From positions 62,001-126,000 of the forward strand of contig NZ_JAHTIK010000001.1 of assembly GCF_025655475.1 (NCBI RefSeq): DNA of 64,000 nucleotides, written 5' to 3'. A program made the position numbers and the translations under genes. The notes below the pieces were generated by a model, which searched no databases, was not told the origin of the DNA, and was given only the letters and a program-made list of their open reading frames with translations. This stretch comes from Kitasatospora sp. DSM 101779 (GTDB taxonomy: Bacteria; Actinomycetota; Actinomycetes; Streptomycetales; Streptomycetaceae). Shown here piece by piece: positions 27,133-37,021 of this stretch (positions are counted from its first letter, which is position 1; each line of letters begins with the position of its first letter).

Positions 27133-29001
27133 ATGGCACGCGACGTGCGTTCCGGTCCCGCGACGGCCGCCGTGTCCGATGGGGCTCGGCAAAGACCGCG
27201 GGCACGCTACCTGCCTATCGCCGAGCACGGCCTGATCGGCGACCTTCACACCGTCGCGCTCGTCGGCACCGACGGGACGATCGACTGGTACTGCTGCCCG
27301 CGCTTCGACGCACCGAGCGTCTTCGCCTCAGTCCTCGACGCCGAGCGTGGGGGCGTCTTCCGGATCTCGCCCGACTACGAAGGCTGGAGCTCCAAGCAGC
27401 TCTACCTCCCCGACACCAATATCCTCATCACCCGGTTCTTGATGCCCCGCGGGGTAGGCGAGGTGCAGGACTTCATGCCCCCGCCGAGTACCGTCGAGTC
27501 CGCGCACCGCCACCGGATGATCCGGCGGGTGCTCGCCGTGCGCGGAGACATGCGATTCGTGGTGGACGTCGCGCCCCGCTTCGACTATGCGCGCGCCCGT
27601 CACGAGGTCGCGCTCACGCCGCACGGCGCGCACTTCTACTCGCCCGGGCTGGAACTCAGCCTCTCGACGCGCTGCCCGATCGAGATCGTCGACGGGGACG
27701 TACGCGCGTGCGTCACCCTCCGGGCCGGTGAGACCGCCGCCTTCGTGCTCGAACGCATCGAGCCCGGCCAGCTGCCGGTGCCCTACTCCGATGCCGACAT
27801 TGCGGCCGCGTTCGACTCCACCGCGCAATTCTGGCGGCGCTGGCTGCGCCGCTCACGCTACGCGGGGCGCTGGCGCGAGATGGTGCATCGCTCGGCGCTC
27901 ACGCTCAAGCTGCTCACGTACGCGCCCACCGGCGCGATTGTCGCCGCGCCCACCACCAGTCTGCCCGAGGTGCTCGGCGGCGCACGCAACTGGGACTACC
28001 GCTACACGTGGATGCGCGACTCCGCCTTCACGCTCTACGCGCTGCTCAGGCTCGGGTTCACCGAAGAGGCCGGCGCGTTCATGAACTGGCTCGAGGGGCG
28101 CGTCCGCGACGCTGCCGCCCGCGAGTCCGGCCCGCTGCAGATCATGTACGGCATCGACGGGCGCGAGGACCTGCCCGAGGAGGAGCTCTCACACCTCGAG
28201 GGCTATATGGGCTCGGCCCCGGTGCGGATCGGCAACGGGGCGGCAACCCAACTGCAGCTCGACATCTACGGCGAGCTGATGGACTCCCTCTACTTGTGCA
28301 ACAAGTACGGCCTGCCGGTCTACCACGACGGCTGGATCGAGGTCACCCGAACCCTCGAGTGGCTGATGGGCCACTGGGACCAGCCTGACGAGGGGATCTG
28401 GGAGACGCGCGGTGGCAGGCGGGACTACACGCACTCCCGGCTGATGTGCTGGGTCGCGGTCGAGCGCGCGATCCGGATCGCCCGCCAGCGGGGCCTGCCC
28501 TGCGACATCCCCCGCTGGAGCACGGTTCGTGACCGCATCTACCGCCAGATCATGGAGCGCGGCTGGCATCCCTCCCTCCGGGCCTTCGTCCAGCACTACG
28601 ACACCGACGTGCTCGACGCCTCCGTGTTGCTCATGCCCTTGTGTAAATTCGTCGCGCCCACCGACCCGCGCTGGATCTCCACACTCGACGCCATCGCCGC
28701 AGAGCTGGTGTCCGACAGCCTCGTCTACCGATACAACGTCGACGCGTCGCCCGACGGGCTCGCCGGCAGAGAGGCGACCTTCTCGATGTGCTCCTTCTGG
28801 TGGGTCGAGGCGCTCACCCGCGCCGGCCGGCTCGACGAGGCGCGGCTGGCCTTCGAGAAGATGCTCGGCTACGCGAACCACGTCGGGCTGTACTCGGAGG
28901 AGATCGGGCCGACGGGCGAGCAGCTCGGCAACTTCCCCCAAGCCTTCACACACCTGGCGCTGATCAGCGCCGCCTACAACCTCGACCGCCAACTCGGGTG
29001 A
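27133..29001 (+). CDS. Glycoside hydrolase family 15 protein (glucoamylase/trehalase-like)
   Basis: The 622-residue protein matches the cytoplasmic bacterial GH15 group, which includes actinobacterial trehalases and glucodextranase-like enzymes. The N-terminal beta domain starts [20 protein letters not shown] and [18 protein letters not shown]. The (alpha/alpha)6 barrel carries [20 protein letters not shown] and [20 protein letters not shown], and it ends with [20 protein letters not shown]. No signal peptide is visible. ATG 27133 has GGAGGACG upstream. The downstream G6PDH paralogue suggests that released glucose is fed into pentose-phosphate or NADPH production (inference). A broken relative lies at 51933-52660. 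Confidence 0.9.
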   Translation: MARDVRSGPATAAVSDGARQRPRARYLPIAEHGLIGDLHTVALVGTDGTIDWYCCPRFDAPSVFASVLDAERGGVFRISPDYEGWSSKQLYLPDTNILITRFLMPRGVGEVQDFMPPPSTVESAHRHRMIRRVLAVRGDMRFVVDVAPRFDYARARHEVALTPHGAHFYSPGLELSLSTRCPIEIVDGDVRACVTLRAGETAAFVLERIEPGQLPVPYSDADIAAAFDSTAQFWRRWLRRSRYAGRWREMVHRSALTLKLLTYAPTGAIVAAPTTSLPEVLGGARNWDYRYTWMRDSAFTLYALLRLGFTEEAGAFMNWLEGRVRDAAARESGPLQIMYGIDGREDLPEEELSHLEGYMGSAPVRIGNGAATQLQLDIYGELMDSLYLCNKYGLPVYHDGWIEVTRTLEWLMGHWDQPDEGIWETRGGRRDYTHSRLMCWVAVERAIRIARQRGLPCDIPRWSTVRDRIYRQIMERGWHPSLRAFVQHYDTDVLDASVLLMPLCKFVAPTDPRWISTLDAIAAELVSDSLVYRYNVDASPDGLAGREATFSMCSFWWVEALTRAGRLDEARLAFEKMLGYANHVGLYSEEIGPTGEQLGNFPQAFTHLALISAAYNLDRQLG

Positions 29002-29422
29002 ACCGAATGTCGGACTGCGCGAGCGACCCGCACGAGAGTGTGAAGGCGCGTCGGCGACCAGGCGACGATGCAGTCGAGGCGCCCGGAGCAGAAGAGGATG
29101 CTCGCGTCGCCTCAGGCGGATTCGCAGGGGCTCAAGGCTTCGCCTCTCATCGCGCCGCTGGACCACCGTCACCTTGTACCAGGACTACCGGTCCTCTACC
29201 GCGGACGGCAAACCCGCACATGCCATCTCGGTCTGAGGATGGCGGCTCTCCCGGCCCCGGCCACGGGGGAGCCAGCATCGGTGACAAACGAACCGCAGAG
29301 GAGACCGGGGAACCAGACCACACGCGGACGAACCGCGCGAGACCAGGTCGTAGGAGCCGGCGGCCGGGACTCGCCACGCCAGGGGTCTCACGCCAAGAGG
29401 CCTCAAGAAGGGGTGACATTCG
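29002..29422. other. Gap between GH15 and G6PDH genes
   Basis: A plus-strand frame from ATG 29009 is open but codes for a low-complexity, Arg/Gly/Pro-rich product with no Shine-Dalgarno or family feature, so no gene is called. No strong hairpin was seen, and transcription may read through. Confidence 0.3.
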
Positions 29423-30802
29423 ATGATCGAGCGCATGGTCCTCTTCGGAGCATCCGGCGATCTGACCAGCCGCCTGCTCATGCCGGCGGTGACCCAGCTG
29501 GCCGAAGCCGAGCTGTTGCCGCAACCGTTCACGATCGTCGGGTCAGCCAACAGAGACTGGACGACCGAGGAATTCCGCCAGCACATCGCCGAGGCGCTCA
29601 AAGAGCACTCGACCGTGGCGCCGGCCGCCCGCGACGCCGTCGTGCGGATGCTCAGCTTCCAGCCCGCCGACGTCACCCAGCCCAAGGACGTCGGCCGGCT
29701 GATCGGCGACGACCACCCGGACACGCTCGTCTACCTCGCGCTGCCACCGGGTCTGCTGACGTCGGTCCTGCCCGCGCTGGCGACGAGCAAGCTGGCCGGC
29801 TCAGACGCGGTGGCGATCGAGAAGCCGTTCGGCACCGACCTGGCGTCGGCGCGCCGCCTCAACGAGATCCTCCGCATCCAGCTGCCCGAGCCGACGATCT
29901 TCCGGATTGATCACTTCCTGTCCAACGAGCTTGTTCAGCGTGTCATCGTCCTTCGGTTCCTCAACCGGGTCTTCGAGCCGATCTTCAACGCGGTGCACGT
30001 AGAGCGCGTTGAGGTCAACTGGCTGGAGAGCCTGACCCTCGAGGGTCGGGCCTCCTACTACGACGGTGCCGGCGCGCTGAAGGACATGGTGCAGAACCAT
30101 CTCATGGAAGTCATGACGCTGGTGCTCATGGAGCAGCCGGCGAAGCTCGGTCCGGGCTCGCACCGAGCGGTCCGCGTAGAGGCGCTGCGGGCAGTCGCCA
30201 CGCCGACGGCGGAGCGGATGCGCAGAGACACGATCCGAGGCCGCTACACCGCGGGCGTGATCGGGTCCCGGCGGGTGCCGTCATACGTCGACGAACCGGG
30301 CGTCGACCCCGACCGCAACACCGAGACCTACGCGTCCCTAACGGTCGACGTGGACAACCCACGGTGGGCCGGGGTGCCGTTCACCCTGCGTTCCGGCAAA
30401 GCCCTCAGGGCCGACTCGGCCGAGATCGCCATCCACTTCAGACCTCTGCCGCAGTACCTGCTCGCCCAGTGGCCCGGCGTCGAGCCCAATGCCCTCCGGA
30501 TCGGCCTCAAAGAACCGTACGTGCGCCTGACAACGACGCTCAATGGCCCGGAGCGCACAGCTGAGAGACGAGAGCTCGAGGCTCGCTCCTCAGCGCCTCG
30601 ATTTACGGCGTATGCCCACCTCATCCAAGAGATGCTCAGGGGCGATCCGATGTTGTTCATCGCCGGCGACGAGGCCGAGGAAGCCTGGCGGATCATCGAC
30701 CCCGTCCTGAACGCGTGGTCGCTCGGCGACGTCCCGCTCCAGGAATACCCCGCCGGAGGAGAACCGCCAGGCCCGGCGTTTGCCACCGCGTCCGGCGCCT
30801 GA
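29423..30802 (+). CDS. zwf: Glucose-6-phosphate dehydrogenase paralogue
   Basis: The 459-residue G6PDH-family protein would oxidise glucose-6-phosphate to 6-phosphogluconolactone with NAD(P). The N-terminal nucleotide motif is GASGDLTSRLLMPA, and AIEKPFGTDLASARRLNEIL holds the substrate lysine. The active-site signature usually written RIDHYLGKE reads RIDHFLSNE (residues 161-169): the catalytic His is kept, but the conserved Lys is Asn168. NHLMEVMTLVLMEQP and PFTLRSGKAL are also typical. ATG 29423 follows AAGGGG. Because of the signature change it may be a divergent paralogue rather than the housekeeping enzyme, possibly with other substrate or cofactor use. It is the last gene of the QOR-GH15-G6PDH group. 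Confidence 0.88.
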   Translation: MIERMVLFGASGDLTSRLLMPAVTQLAEAELLPQPFTIVGSANRDWTTEEFRQHIAEALKEHSTVAPAARDAVVRMLSFQPADVTQPKDVGRLIGDDHPDTLVYLALPPGLLTSVLPALATSKLAGSDAVAIEKPFGTDLASARRLNEILRIQLPEPTIFRIDHFLSNELVQRVIVLRFLNRVFEPIFNAVHVERVEVNWLESLTLEGRASYYDGAGALKDMVQNHLMEVMTLVLMEQPAKLGPGSHRAVRVEALRAVATPTAERMRRDTIRGRYTAGVIGSRRVPSYVDEPGVDPDRNTETYASLTVDVDNPRWAGVPFTLRSGKALRADSAEIAIHFRPLPQYLLAQWPGVEPNALRIGLKEPYVRLTTTLNGPERTAERRELEARSSAPRFTAYAHLIQEMLRGDPMLFIAGDEAEEAWRIIDPVLNAWSLGDVPLQEYPAGGEPPGPAFATASGA

Positions 30803-31249
30803 ATGCCCGCGTCGAGGGCGTTGGCGTGCCGGTGTCCGGCACGAATCGGCGGCGTCCCGCAGCGCACATGGGAGGCCCTGGCAGCCAGGCCGCCAACACC
30901 CTCGTACGAGGAGGCCGCCTGGTTCGGGAAGCAGCGGTACGCGGCGGCCACGTGGCAGGGCTTCCATCTGTTCGCCACGCCCCCTGGAGCAGCTGACGCT
31001 GAGCCAGGTGCCAGAGCCGCTGATATGCAGATATGCCTTGTCGATGGGCCATATCCGTCAAGCCCCTCCGCGTCGCGGACATGTCCGCGACGCATCGCTG
31101 CATTTCAACGGCATTAGCCACGTTCCTGTGGTCGGACAAGTGACCGGAGCGCACCGTGCCTGGCTGTACCTGCTGCGCCACCACTGTGACTTTGCTTCAT
31201 AGTTGGCCCCTTTGCAGGCCAGCCGGCCAATCTTTCCCACACACCAGGC
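30803..31249. other. Intergenic debris after the G6PDH gene
   Basis: The plus frame from 30803 contains SYEEAAWFGKQRYAAATWQG, then FHLFATPPG, which might be the end of a former gene, but nothing else supports it. The minus strand shows no gene. Confidence 0.3.
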
Positions 31250-31479
31250 CGACCCCGTTCGCCGTCCGTGAGCTCCTCCCTGGCGTCGACCTCGCCGACA
31301 CCGCACGTCCCGGCCTGGGCGTGGTGCTCTGGTTCCAGACCACGGACGCCCACCAGCTCCGCGACCAGCTCACCACCGCCGGCGTCAGGATCCTGACCGC
31401 CATCGCGGACAGCCCGTTCGGGCCAATGTTCTCCTTCGAGGGCCCCGAAGGCTACACACTCACCGTGCACGGAGGCTGA
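31250..31479 (+). pseudogene. VOC-family (glyoxalase-like) C-terminal fragment
   Basis: The last 75 or so codons of the frame read VDLADTARPGLGVVLWFQTT, then DAHQLRDQLTTAGVRILTAI and GPMFSFEGPEGYTLTVHGG, the second beta-alpha-beta-beta-beta unit of a VOC/glyoxalase-fold protein (F-x-x-P-x-G-Y-x-L end motif). The first unit is missing and no start fits, so it is a 5'-truncated gene. Confidence 0.65.
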
Positions 31480-31740
31480 CCACAACCGCGCTCTCCCCAC
31501 CCCGCCGGGCCCCGCGCAGCGGACAACCCGTCACACCTCGGCGCGCAGTACCAGGAAGTCGGCTTCGTCTCCGCTCCTGGGTCTGCGCGTCTCCGCGGAG
31601 CGCGGTGCATGGTCGGGACATCGAACAAGGCCGGTACAGGCCAGGCCTCCGCAACACGGGTAATCTGCGGCCCTCAAGGAGTTCGCTCTGGCCAGAGCCA
31701 GGACCAGTGGCCAAGGAGAGCGAAAACTCTGGCCATCCAC

Positions 31741-32147
31741 GGCGCACAGTCACAGGAACGGCGGCGCCCGGGCCCGGTGCGGAACTCGGCCTCCTGGTGC
31801 CGCCCTCGGCGCGGGAGTGGGCGCTCGTGCCGTCCTGGGCCTGGCACCGCGCCGGCGTGGACTCGAAGCGCACCGAGGCGATCCTCCGCGCGGGGCGGCT
31901 GGCGCCCCGCGCGGAGGAAGCGTCCGCGATGTCCGGCACCGAGGCGGCGGCCCGACTGATGCACGTGCCCGGGATCGGTCCGTGGACGGCGGTCGAGACC
32001 CTGCAGCGCTGCAACGGCGACCCGGACGCGATCTCCGTCGGCGACCTGCACCTGCCCAACACCGCCGCCTCGGCCCTCGCCGGAACGACCCGCGGCACCG
32101 ACGAGGAGCTGCTCGACCTCCTCTCCCCTGTCCAGTCAGCGTGTTGA
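31741..32147 (+). pseudogene. AlkA-like DNA-3-methyladenine glycosylase, C-terminal half
   Basis: The frame gives LGLLVPPSAREWALVPSWAW, then HRAGVDSKRTEAILRAGRLA, the helix-hairpin-helix RLMHVPGIGPWTAVETLQR and SVGDLHLPNTAASALAGTTR with the conserved catalytic Asp region, then DEELLDLL. It lacks the N-terminal domain, which survives at 25472-25903, and its extreme C-terminus is replaced by unrelated sequence. It is the right-hand part of a gene interrupted by about 5.8 kb. Confidence 0.78.
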
Positions 32148-32483
32148 GACTGGCTCAACGTGTCACCCACCGGACCGGTAGCGGGCGGCAGCGCGGGAGA
32201 GCTCTCGCGCGCGGTCGGCGACATCCATCGAGACCTGAACCGGCGCCTGCGGCACGCCCTGAACCGGTCTCCGACCGGGCCAACCGGTCCCGGCCGCGCG
32301 GTCCGCCCGGCCCCTCAGCGGGCCTACTCCGCGCGCCGGGGCGTGAGCTCACGCCCGCTTCACCAGCGGTGCCCGCCGACGGCCCGTCAGGACAACCGTC
32401 ACAGCGCGGCGTTGGCGGCGGTTGAGCGGGGCCAAGCAGATCAAGATTGGGTAACAGCGAGCGCTTCCTCTTGTCGCCCCAAT
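32148..32483. other. Upstream region of the GH43-like gene pair
   Basis: No gene is supported. It is GC-rich with short proline/arginine-coding frames on both strands. The promoter of the 32750 gene probably lies between here and the operator at 32484. Confidence 0.3.
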
Positions 32484-32497
32484 TGTTAGCGTTAACA
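32484..32497. promoter_or_regulatory. LacI-type operator
   Basis: TGTTAGCGTTAACA is a near-perfect palindrome differing at one central position from TGTTAGCGCTAACA, the type of operator bound by LacI-family repressors in front of Streptomyces arabinan/xylan genes. It lies 253 bases upstream of a secreted AbfB-domain hydrolase, fitting sugar-controlled expression. Confidence 0.65.
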
Positions 32498-32749
32498 CTC
32501 ACACCGGAGCGAAACAGCGGTGTCACCTCCGGTTCACACGAGCTACCTGGAAGCGGCGCTGCCCGACCGCTCACGAAACCGGGCTGCGCACTACGTGCCG
32601 CACTCGAAAAGAGACAGCCGGTCGGGCGGCCTTGTCCTCTCTGCGTCGTGCGGGACTGACCGTGTCCCGACCCGCCAAGACCGAGCCCGCCCGCCACCCC
32701 AGTTCCTCCCTTCGCCCTGGTGCATGCACAGAACGATCAGGAGATGTCC

Positions 32750-34177
32750 ATGTCCGCGCTTCGCGCCCGGCTGTCGGTGATGCTGCTCGCCGTCTGCCTC
32801 CTCTTCACAGGCCAAGCCCTGTCCGCAGCCCAGCGGGCGGCCGCCGCCGATCCCGGCTACCTGATGGTCCACTTCACCGGCGATTCCGCGACCGGTCAGA
32901 TGCTGTACCTCGCGCACAGCGCGGACGGCCTGCACTGGAACGACCTCAACGGCGGGGCACCGATCCTGAACTCGATGATCGGCACGAAGGGAGTGCGCGA
33001 CCCCGCGCTGGTGCGCTCTCCCGACGGCAGCCGGTACTGGATCATCGCGACCGACCTGTGCGTCCGCTGCGGCTCGACCTACCAGAACGGCAGCCCCGAC
33101 TTCGTGGTGTGGGAGTCGACGGACCTGGTGACGTGGTCGAATCCGTGGCTGCTCGGCGCCGCCGGACTGATCCCCGGCGGAAAGAACGCGTGGGCGCCGG
33201 AGGCGATCTGGAACCCCGAGACCAACGACTACGTCCTGTACTGGGCGACGAACGCCACCGTGAACGGCATCCTCAAGTACCGCATCTACTCCGCCCGCAC
33301 CACGGACTTCCGCACCATCACCACCCCGCAGATCTGGATCGACCCGCCCGGCACCACGCCGGTCGTCGACACCCAGATGACCGAGGTGCCCGCAGGTACC
33401 GGCCCCTACCGTTACCTGCGGGTCTCCGGCGACGGCCAGAACAACGTCGAGGGCAGCAACTCGATCCTGGGGACGTGGACCAACCTCGGCAACCTCTCCA
33501 GCATCGGCCTCACCGGCAACGTGGTCGAAGGCCCGGTCTGGATGAAGTTCAGGGACCGTACCGAGTGGGCCCTCTACATCGACTACAACAACCCGCAGGG
33601 CGTACGCGAGTACAGGCCGATCCTGACGACCAACCCGTTCGACGTCAGCACCTACCGGCTTCAGGCCTCCGCCGCCTACGACATGGGCGGCACCCCGAAG
33701 CGGCACGGTGCCATCACGACCCTGACGGCAGCCGAGGAGAGCCGGGTGCTCGCCCGCTGGCCGAACACTCCCGCCCAGCGACTCCAGTCCTTCAACTTCC
33801 AGGACCGATACGTCCGTCAGAGCAACTTCGACGTGCGGATCGACGCGAACGTCAGCCCGCTGGACGACTCCCGGTTCCGGCTGCGGCCGGGTCTTGCGGG
33901 CACGGGAACGGTCTCCTTCGAGTCGGTGAACTTCCCCGGCTACTTCCTGCGCCACGCGAACTACGACTTCCAGCTCGTCCGCAACGACGGCACCCGCCGG
34001 TTCGCGGAGGACGCGACGTTCCGCCAGGTCGCCGGCCTCGCGGACCCGGCCTGGTCGTCGTTCCAGTCGTACAACTTCCCTGACCGCTACATCCGCCACT
34101 ACGCCTACCAGCTGCGCCTCGACCCGATCACCACCACGACCGGCCGCGAGGACGCCACCTTCCGCGTGACGAGCTGA
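32750..34177 (+). CDS. Secreted GH43-like glycosidase with AbfB (CBM42) domain
   Basis: The 475-residue protein starts at ATG 32750, placed 6 bases after AGGAG; in-frame ATGs at 32720 and 32744 are less well spaced. Signal helix LSVMLLAVCLLFTGQALSA. The catalytic part is a five-bladed GH43/GH62-type beta-propeller: GTKGVRDPALVRSPDGSRYW (catalytic Asp blade), GGKNAWAPEAIWNPETNDYV and NVVEGPVWMKF (likely acid Glu in EGP). The C-terminal AbfB/CBM42 domain binds arabinofuranose side chains, with repeats FQDRYVRQSNFDVRID, GYFLRHANYDFQLVRND and DRYIRHYAYQLRLDP. Predicted to attack arabinan or arabinoxylan outside the cell. A LacI-type operator lies upstream and a hairpin follows; the next gene is a paralogue. 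Confidence 0.88.
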   Translation: MSALRARLSVMLLAVCLLFTGQALSAAQRAAAADPGYLMVHFTGDSATGQMLYLAHSADGLHWNDLNGGAPILNSMIGTKGVRDPALVRSPDGSRYWIIATDLCVRCGSTYQNGSPDFVVWESTDLVTWSNPWLLGAAGLIPGGKNAWAPEAIWNPETNDYVLYWATNATVNGILKYRIYSARTTDFRTITTPQIWIDPPGTTPVVDTQMTEVPAGTGPYRYLRVSGDGQNNVEGSNSILGTWTNLGNLSSIGLTGNVVEGPVWMKFRDRTEWALYIDYNNPQGVREYRPILTTNPFDVSTYRLQASAAYDMGGTPKRHGAITTLTAAEESRVLARWPNTPAQRLQSFNFQDRYVRQSNFDVRIDANVSPLDDSRFRLRPGLAGTGTVSFESVNFPGYFLRHANYDFQLVRNDGTRRFAEDATFRQVAGLADPAWSSFQSYNFPDRYIRHYAYQLRLDPITTTTGREDATFRVTS

Positions 34178-34350
34178 CCCGCATCGCCGGGAGTGCCGGC
34201 GCCACCAGGTCGGCGCCGGCACGGATGCGCCACCCCACCCCCACGTCCGCACGGCCCTCATGGCGGCACCAAGGCCTGGGACAACACGAGAGCGCGGGCC
34301 CAGGACACCAGCTGGCTCACCGCGGCTCCCTGGAGCTGACGAGCGATCGA

Positions 34351-34387
34351 AACCGTGGGCGGCTCCGGATCCGGGCCGCCCACGGTT
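34351..34387 (+). terminator. Hairpin between the GH43-like paralogues
   Basis: A perfect 13-bp stem (AACCGTGGGCGGC / GCCGCCCACGGTT) encloses an 11-base loop that is itself palindromic. It lies 174 bases after the first gene and 43 bases before the second. It can end the first transcript, or act as an attenuator in the leader of the second. Confidence 0.65.
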
Positions 34388-34429
34388 CTGGATCCGCCCG
34401 CACCTTCCCCACACCCCGGAGGCACCAGA

Positions 34430-35805
34430 TGAGCGCACTACCCCTCCCGTCGCGCCGGCTCTTCCTCGGCATGGCCGCGGCCGTGCCGCTGTCCACCACC
34501 GGCGTGCTGACCCTCGGCAGCCGGGCCGCGAGCGCTGCGACGACCTCCCCGTTCGTCATGGCCTACTTCACCCAGTCACCGAGAAACCTCGGCACGGACT
34601 ACGGCCTGCACCTCGCCGTCAGCACCGACGCGCTGCAATGGATGCCGCTGAACCAGAACAACCCCGTCGTGACCCCGACCGCGGGCGACGGCGGTCTGCG
34701 CGACCCCTTCATCCTGCCCAAGCAGGACGGCACCTACGTCGTCATGGCGACCAACCTGAAGGGCACCGACTGGACCAAGAAGAGCCCGTACATCCACGTC
34801 TGGGACTCCGCCGACCTGCGCTCTTTCGACAACTACCGCCTCCTGAAACTGCACGACATGGCCACCCACACCTGGGCGCCCGACGCCTTCTGGGACCCCT
34901 CCCGCGGCCAGTACGCCATCATCTACTCGGCCGTCAACAGCAGCGGACACAACGTGATCATGGTGAACTACACCACCGACTTCCAGACGGTGACGGCACC
35001 GCAGGTCTTCTTCGACCCTGGCTACGACGTCATCGACGGCACCCTGGCCAAGGACGTGAACGGCGTCAACTACCTGTACTTCAAGGGCCACAACAGGCTG
35101 GTGGGTGCGAGGTCCACTTCCCTCGCCCCTGGCAGCTTCACCCAGTTCACCTCGGGCCTGGCGCCGCAGGGAGGCATCGAGGGCCCGATCCTCGCCGAGG
35201 CCTCCGGCACCTGGTACCTGTGGGGCGACGCCAACGCGCTCTTCTACACCTGGCAGACCAGCGACCTCTCCACCGGTACCTGGACCGCCACCGACCGGCG
35301 CGTCCACACCCAGCCGCTGAACTCCAAGCACGCCGACATCAAGCCGATCCCCCAGACGGTGTACGACAACATGGTCGCCACGTGGGGAAGGCCTGCCTGG
35401 AACCGGCTGAAGTCCTACAACGTCCCGGACAGATACTGGCGGCAGGTCGATTCCCTCGGCCGCATCGACCCGTACCCGTTCGACCCCTACACCGACTCGC
35501 AGTGGAAGCTGGTGCCGGGGCTGGCCGACTCCTCCGGCGTCTCCTTCCAGTCCGCCACGCAGCCGACCCACTATCTGCGGCACTTCAACTACCAGCTACG
35601 GCTGGACGCCAACGACGGCACCACGAGGTTCGCCAAGGACGCCACATTCCACAGGACCGCCGGGCTCGCCGACCCGGCCTGGTCGTCGTTCCAGTCGTAC
35701 AACTTCCCCGACCGCTACATCCGCCACTACGCCTACCAGCTGCGCATCGACCCGATCTCCACCGCCACCGGCAGAGCCGACGCCACGTTCTCCGTCTGGT
35801 ATTGA
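34430..35805 (+). CDS. Secreted (Tat) GH43-like glycosidase with AbfB (CBM42) domain
   Basis: The 458-residue paralogue of the preceding protein starts at ATG 34430 behind GGAGG. It carries a Tat signal (SRRLFLGMAAAVPLSTTGVL) instead of a Sec one. Propeller motifs: GDGGLRDPFILPKQDGTYVV (catalytic Asp), MATHTWAPDAFWDPSRGQYA and GGIEGPILAEASGTWYLWGD (Glu of EGP). The C-terminal AbfB repeats include DRYWRQVDSLGRIDP, HYLRHFNYQLRLDAND and DRYIRHYAYQLRIDP. Its last 90 or so coding bases are almost identical to those of its neighbour although the propellers differ. Same predicted role, extracellular arabinose-containing polymer attack, but exported folded. Confidence 0.88.
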
Positions 35806-36540
35806 GGCCACGCGCCCGCTCCGAGCGCCCCCGATCGTGGGTTCGGGGGATGTCGACCTCTTCGCGTGGGCAGCGCTCGGGGAGCGAGACCGGCGGGTCG
35901 GGGGAGGGTGACACACATGGGTGGCGTGCGCGATTCTCAGGGTGCTGCTCGTGTTCAACGGTGAGGCGCGGGTGCTCGCGGTCACCGCCGCGGTGTTCTT
36001 CCGTCAGAAGTGATCATGAACCGGACCTCCCGACCGTAGCCGTGCACTGGAATCGGATAGCCGGGACGGCCGGCGGCAGTCGAGACCGCCGGCGCGACGG
36101 CCCGGGCGCCGACCTTCTGAGCGTTCGCCAGACTCACGAACCACGACGGCCTGGTCGTTAGCGCGACCAACGAACGTCCCATGACGAGGAGCGCGGCAGC
36201 GCCTGTCGCAGACCTGAACGAGGGCGACGGGGCGACGACCCGGTGCTCCCGCCGGGGCATTCCTGGAGATTGTGGCAGGCCGCGCTCGCCGGATCGGCGG
36301 ACAGGGACGGAGCAGAACCCTGTCCATAACTTCGGTTGGCAGAGGATTCGGCCGCCGGGCAGGCCGTTCTCTGCCGGCAGCGAGTGCACCGCGACCGGCC
36401 GCATCACCTCCACCGGCGGGCACGGCACCACGGAACTGTTCGTGCGGGGCACATTTCCAGCCTCCCGCGTCGGTCCGCCCCACGGAACCCTCGGGCGGGG
36501 CGGCCCCGGGGGGCTGGATCGGGTTCGGCACGCGGAGACG
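35806..36540. other. Intergenic region with short decayed frames
   Basis: A very short plus frame after a GTG at 35921 reads ACAILRVLLVFNGEARVLAV, then TAAVFFRQK and stops; it could be a gene scrap. The minus strand near 36013-36180 reads VALTTRPSWFVSLANAQKVG without a family. Nothing else is supported. Confidence 0.3.
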
Positions 36541-36817
36541 ATCGACTGCTACGTCGCCCGCGTCACCGGCACGCTCGCCCGGCCGGACGCGGTCCTCGTG
36601 CAGCTCCCGGACGGCCGACAGGAGGTCACCTCGCCCCGGCTCACCACCGCGCAGGCCCGCCAGGTCGCCGCCGCCGTGGCGGGTCGGCTGCGGCCGGCCA
36701 GGGCCGGGCAGGCCAGGGTGCGGATGGTCCGCGAGCCGCTGCCGGTCGCTGAGGTCCGCATCGGCAACCGGTCGGCATGGCGGTGTGCGGTTCGTCCGGC
36801 TCCGGCCTGAGGAGTAG
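36541..36817 (+). pseudogene. Remnant of an unknown gene, longer copy of the repeated segment
   Basis: The plus frame reads IDCYVARVTGTLARPDAVLV, then QLPDGRQEVTSPRLTTAQAR, QVAAAVAGRLRPARAGQARV and RMVREPLPVAEVRIG. A frameshift at about 36770 follows, after which HGGVRFVRLRPEE ends the gene. It is the better-preserved relative of 13872-14030 and shows that the peptide was once a small basic alpha/beta protein. No start with a Shine-Dalgarno was found. Confidence 0.5.
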
Positions 36818-36830
36818 CCGGGCCCTGCAG
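36657..36830 (+). repeat. 170-bp dispersed repeat, copy 2
   Basis: This partner of 13872-14042 lies about 22.8 kb away in the same orientation. The match ends shortly after the shared stop. Confidence 0.7.
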
Positions 36831-37021
36831 GCGCGAGTCCGGGGCGTGATGGTGGGCGCCGGCGCCGGCGGAGGCCGTCGTGGGCTCGACACGACGGCCG
36901 GCGCCGAAGGGCCGCCCCGCGGCACCGGCCCTCCGCTGCGCCGAGCGTCACCGGCCTGCGGCTCTGCCGTGCCGCCCGTGGCCTCGGGGACGACGGGTGG
37001 CCAGGCGGGGCCGACCCGGCG

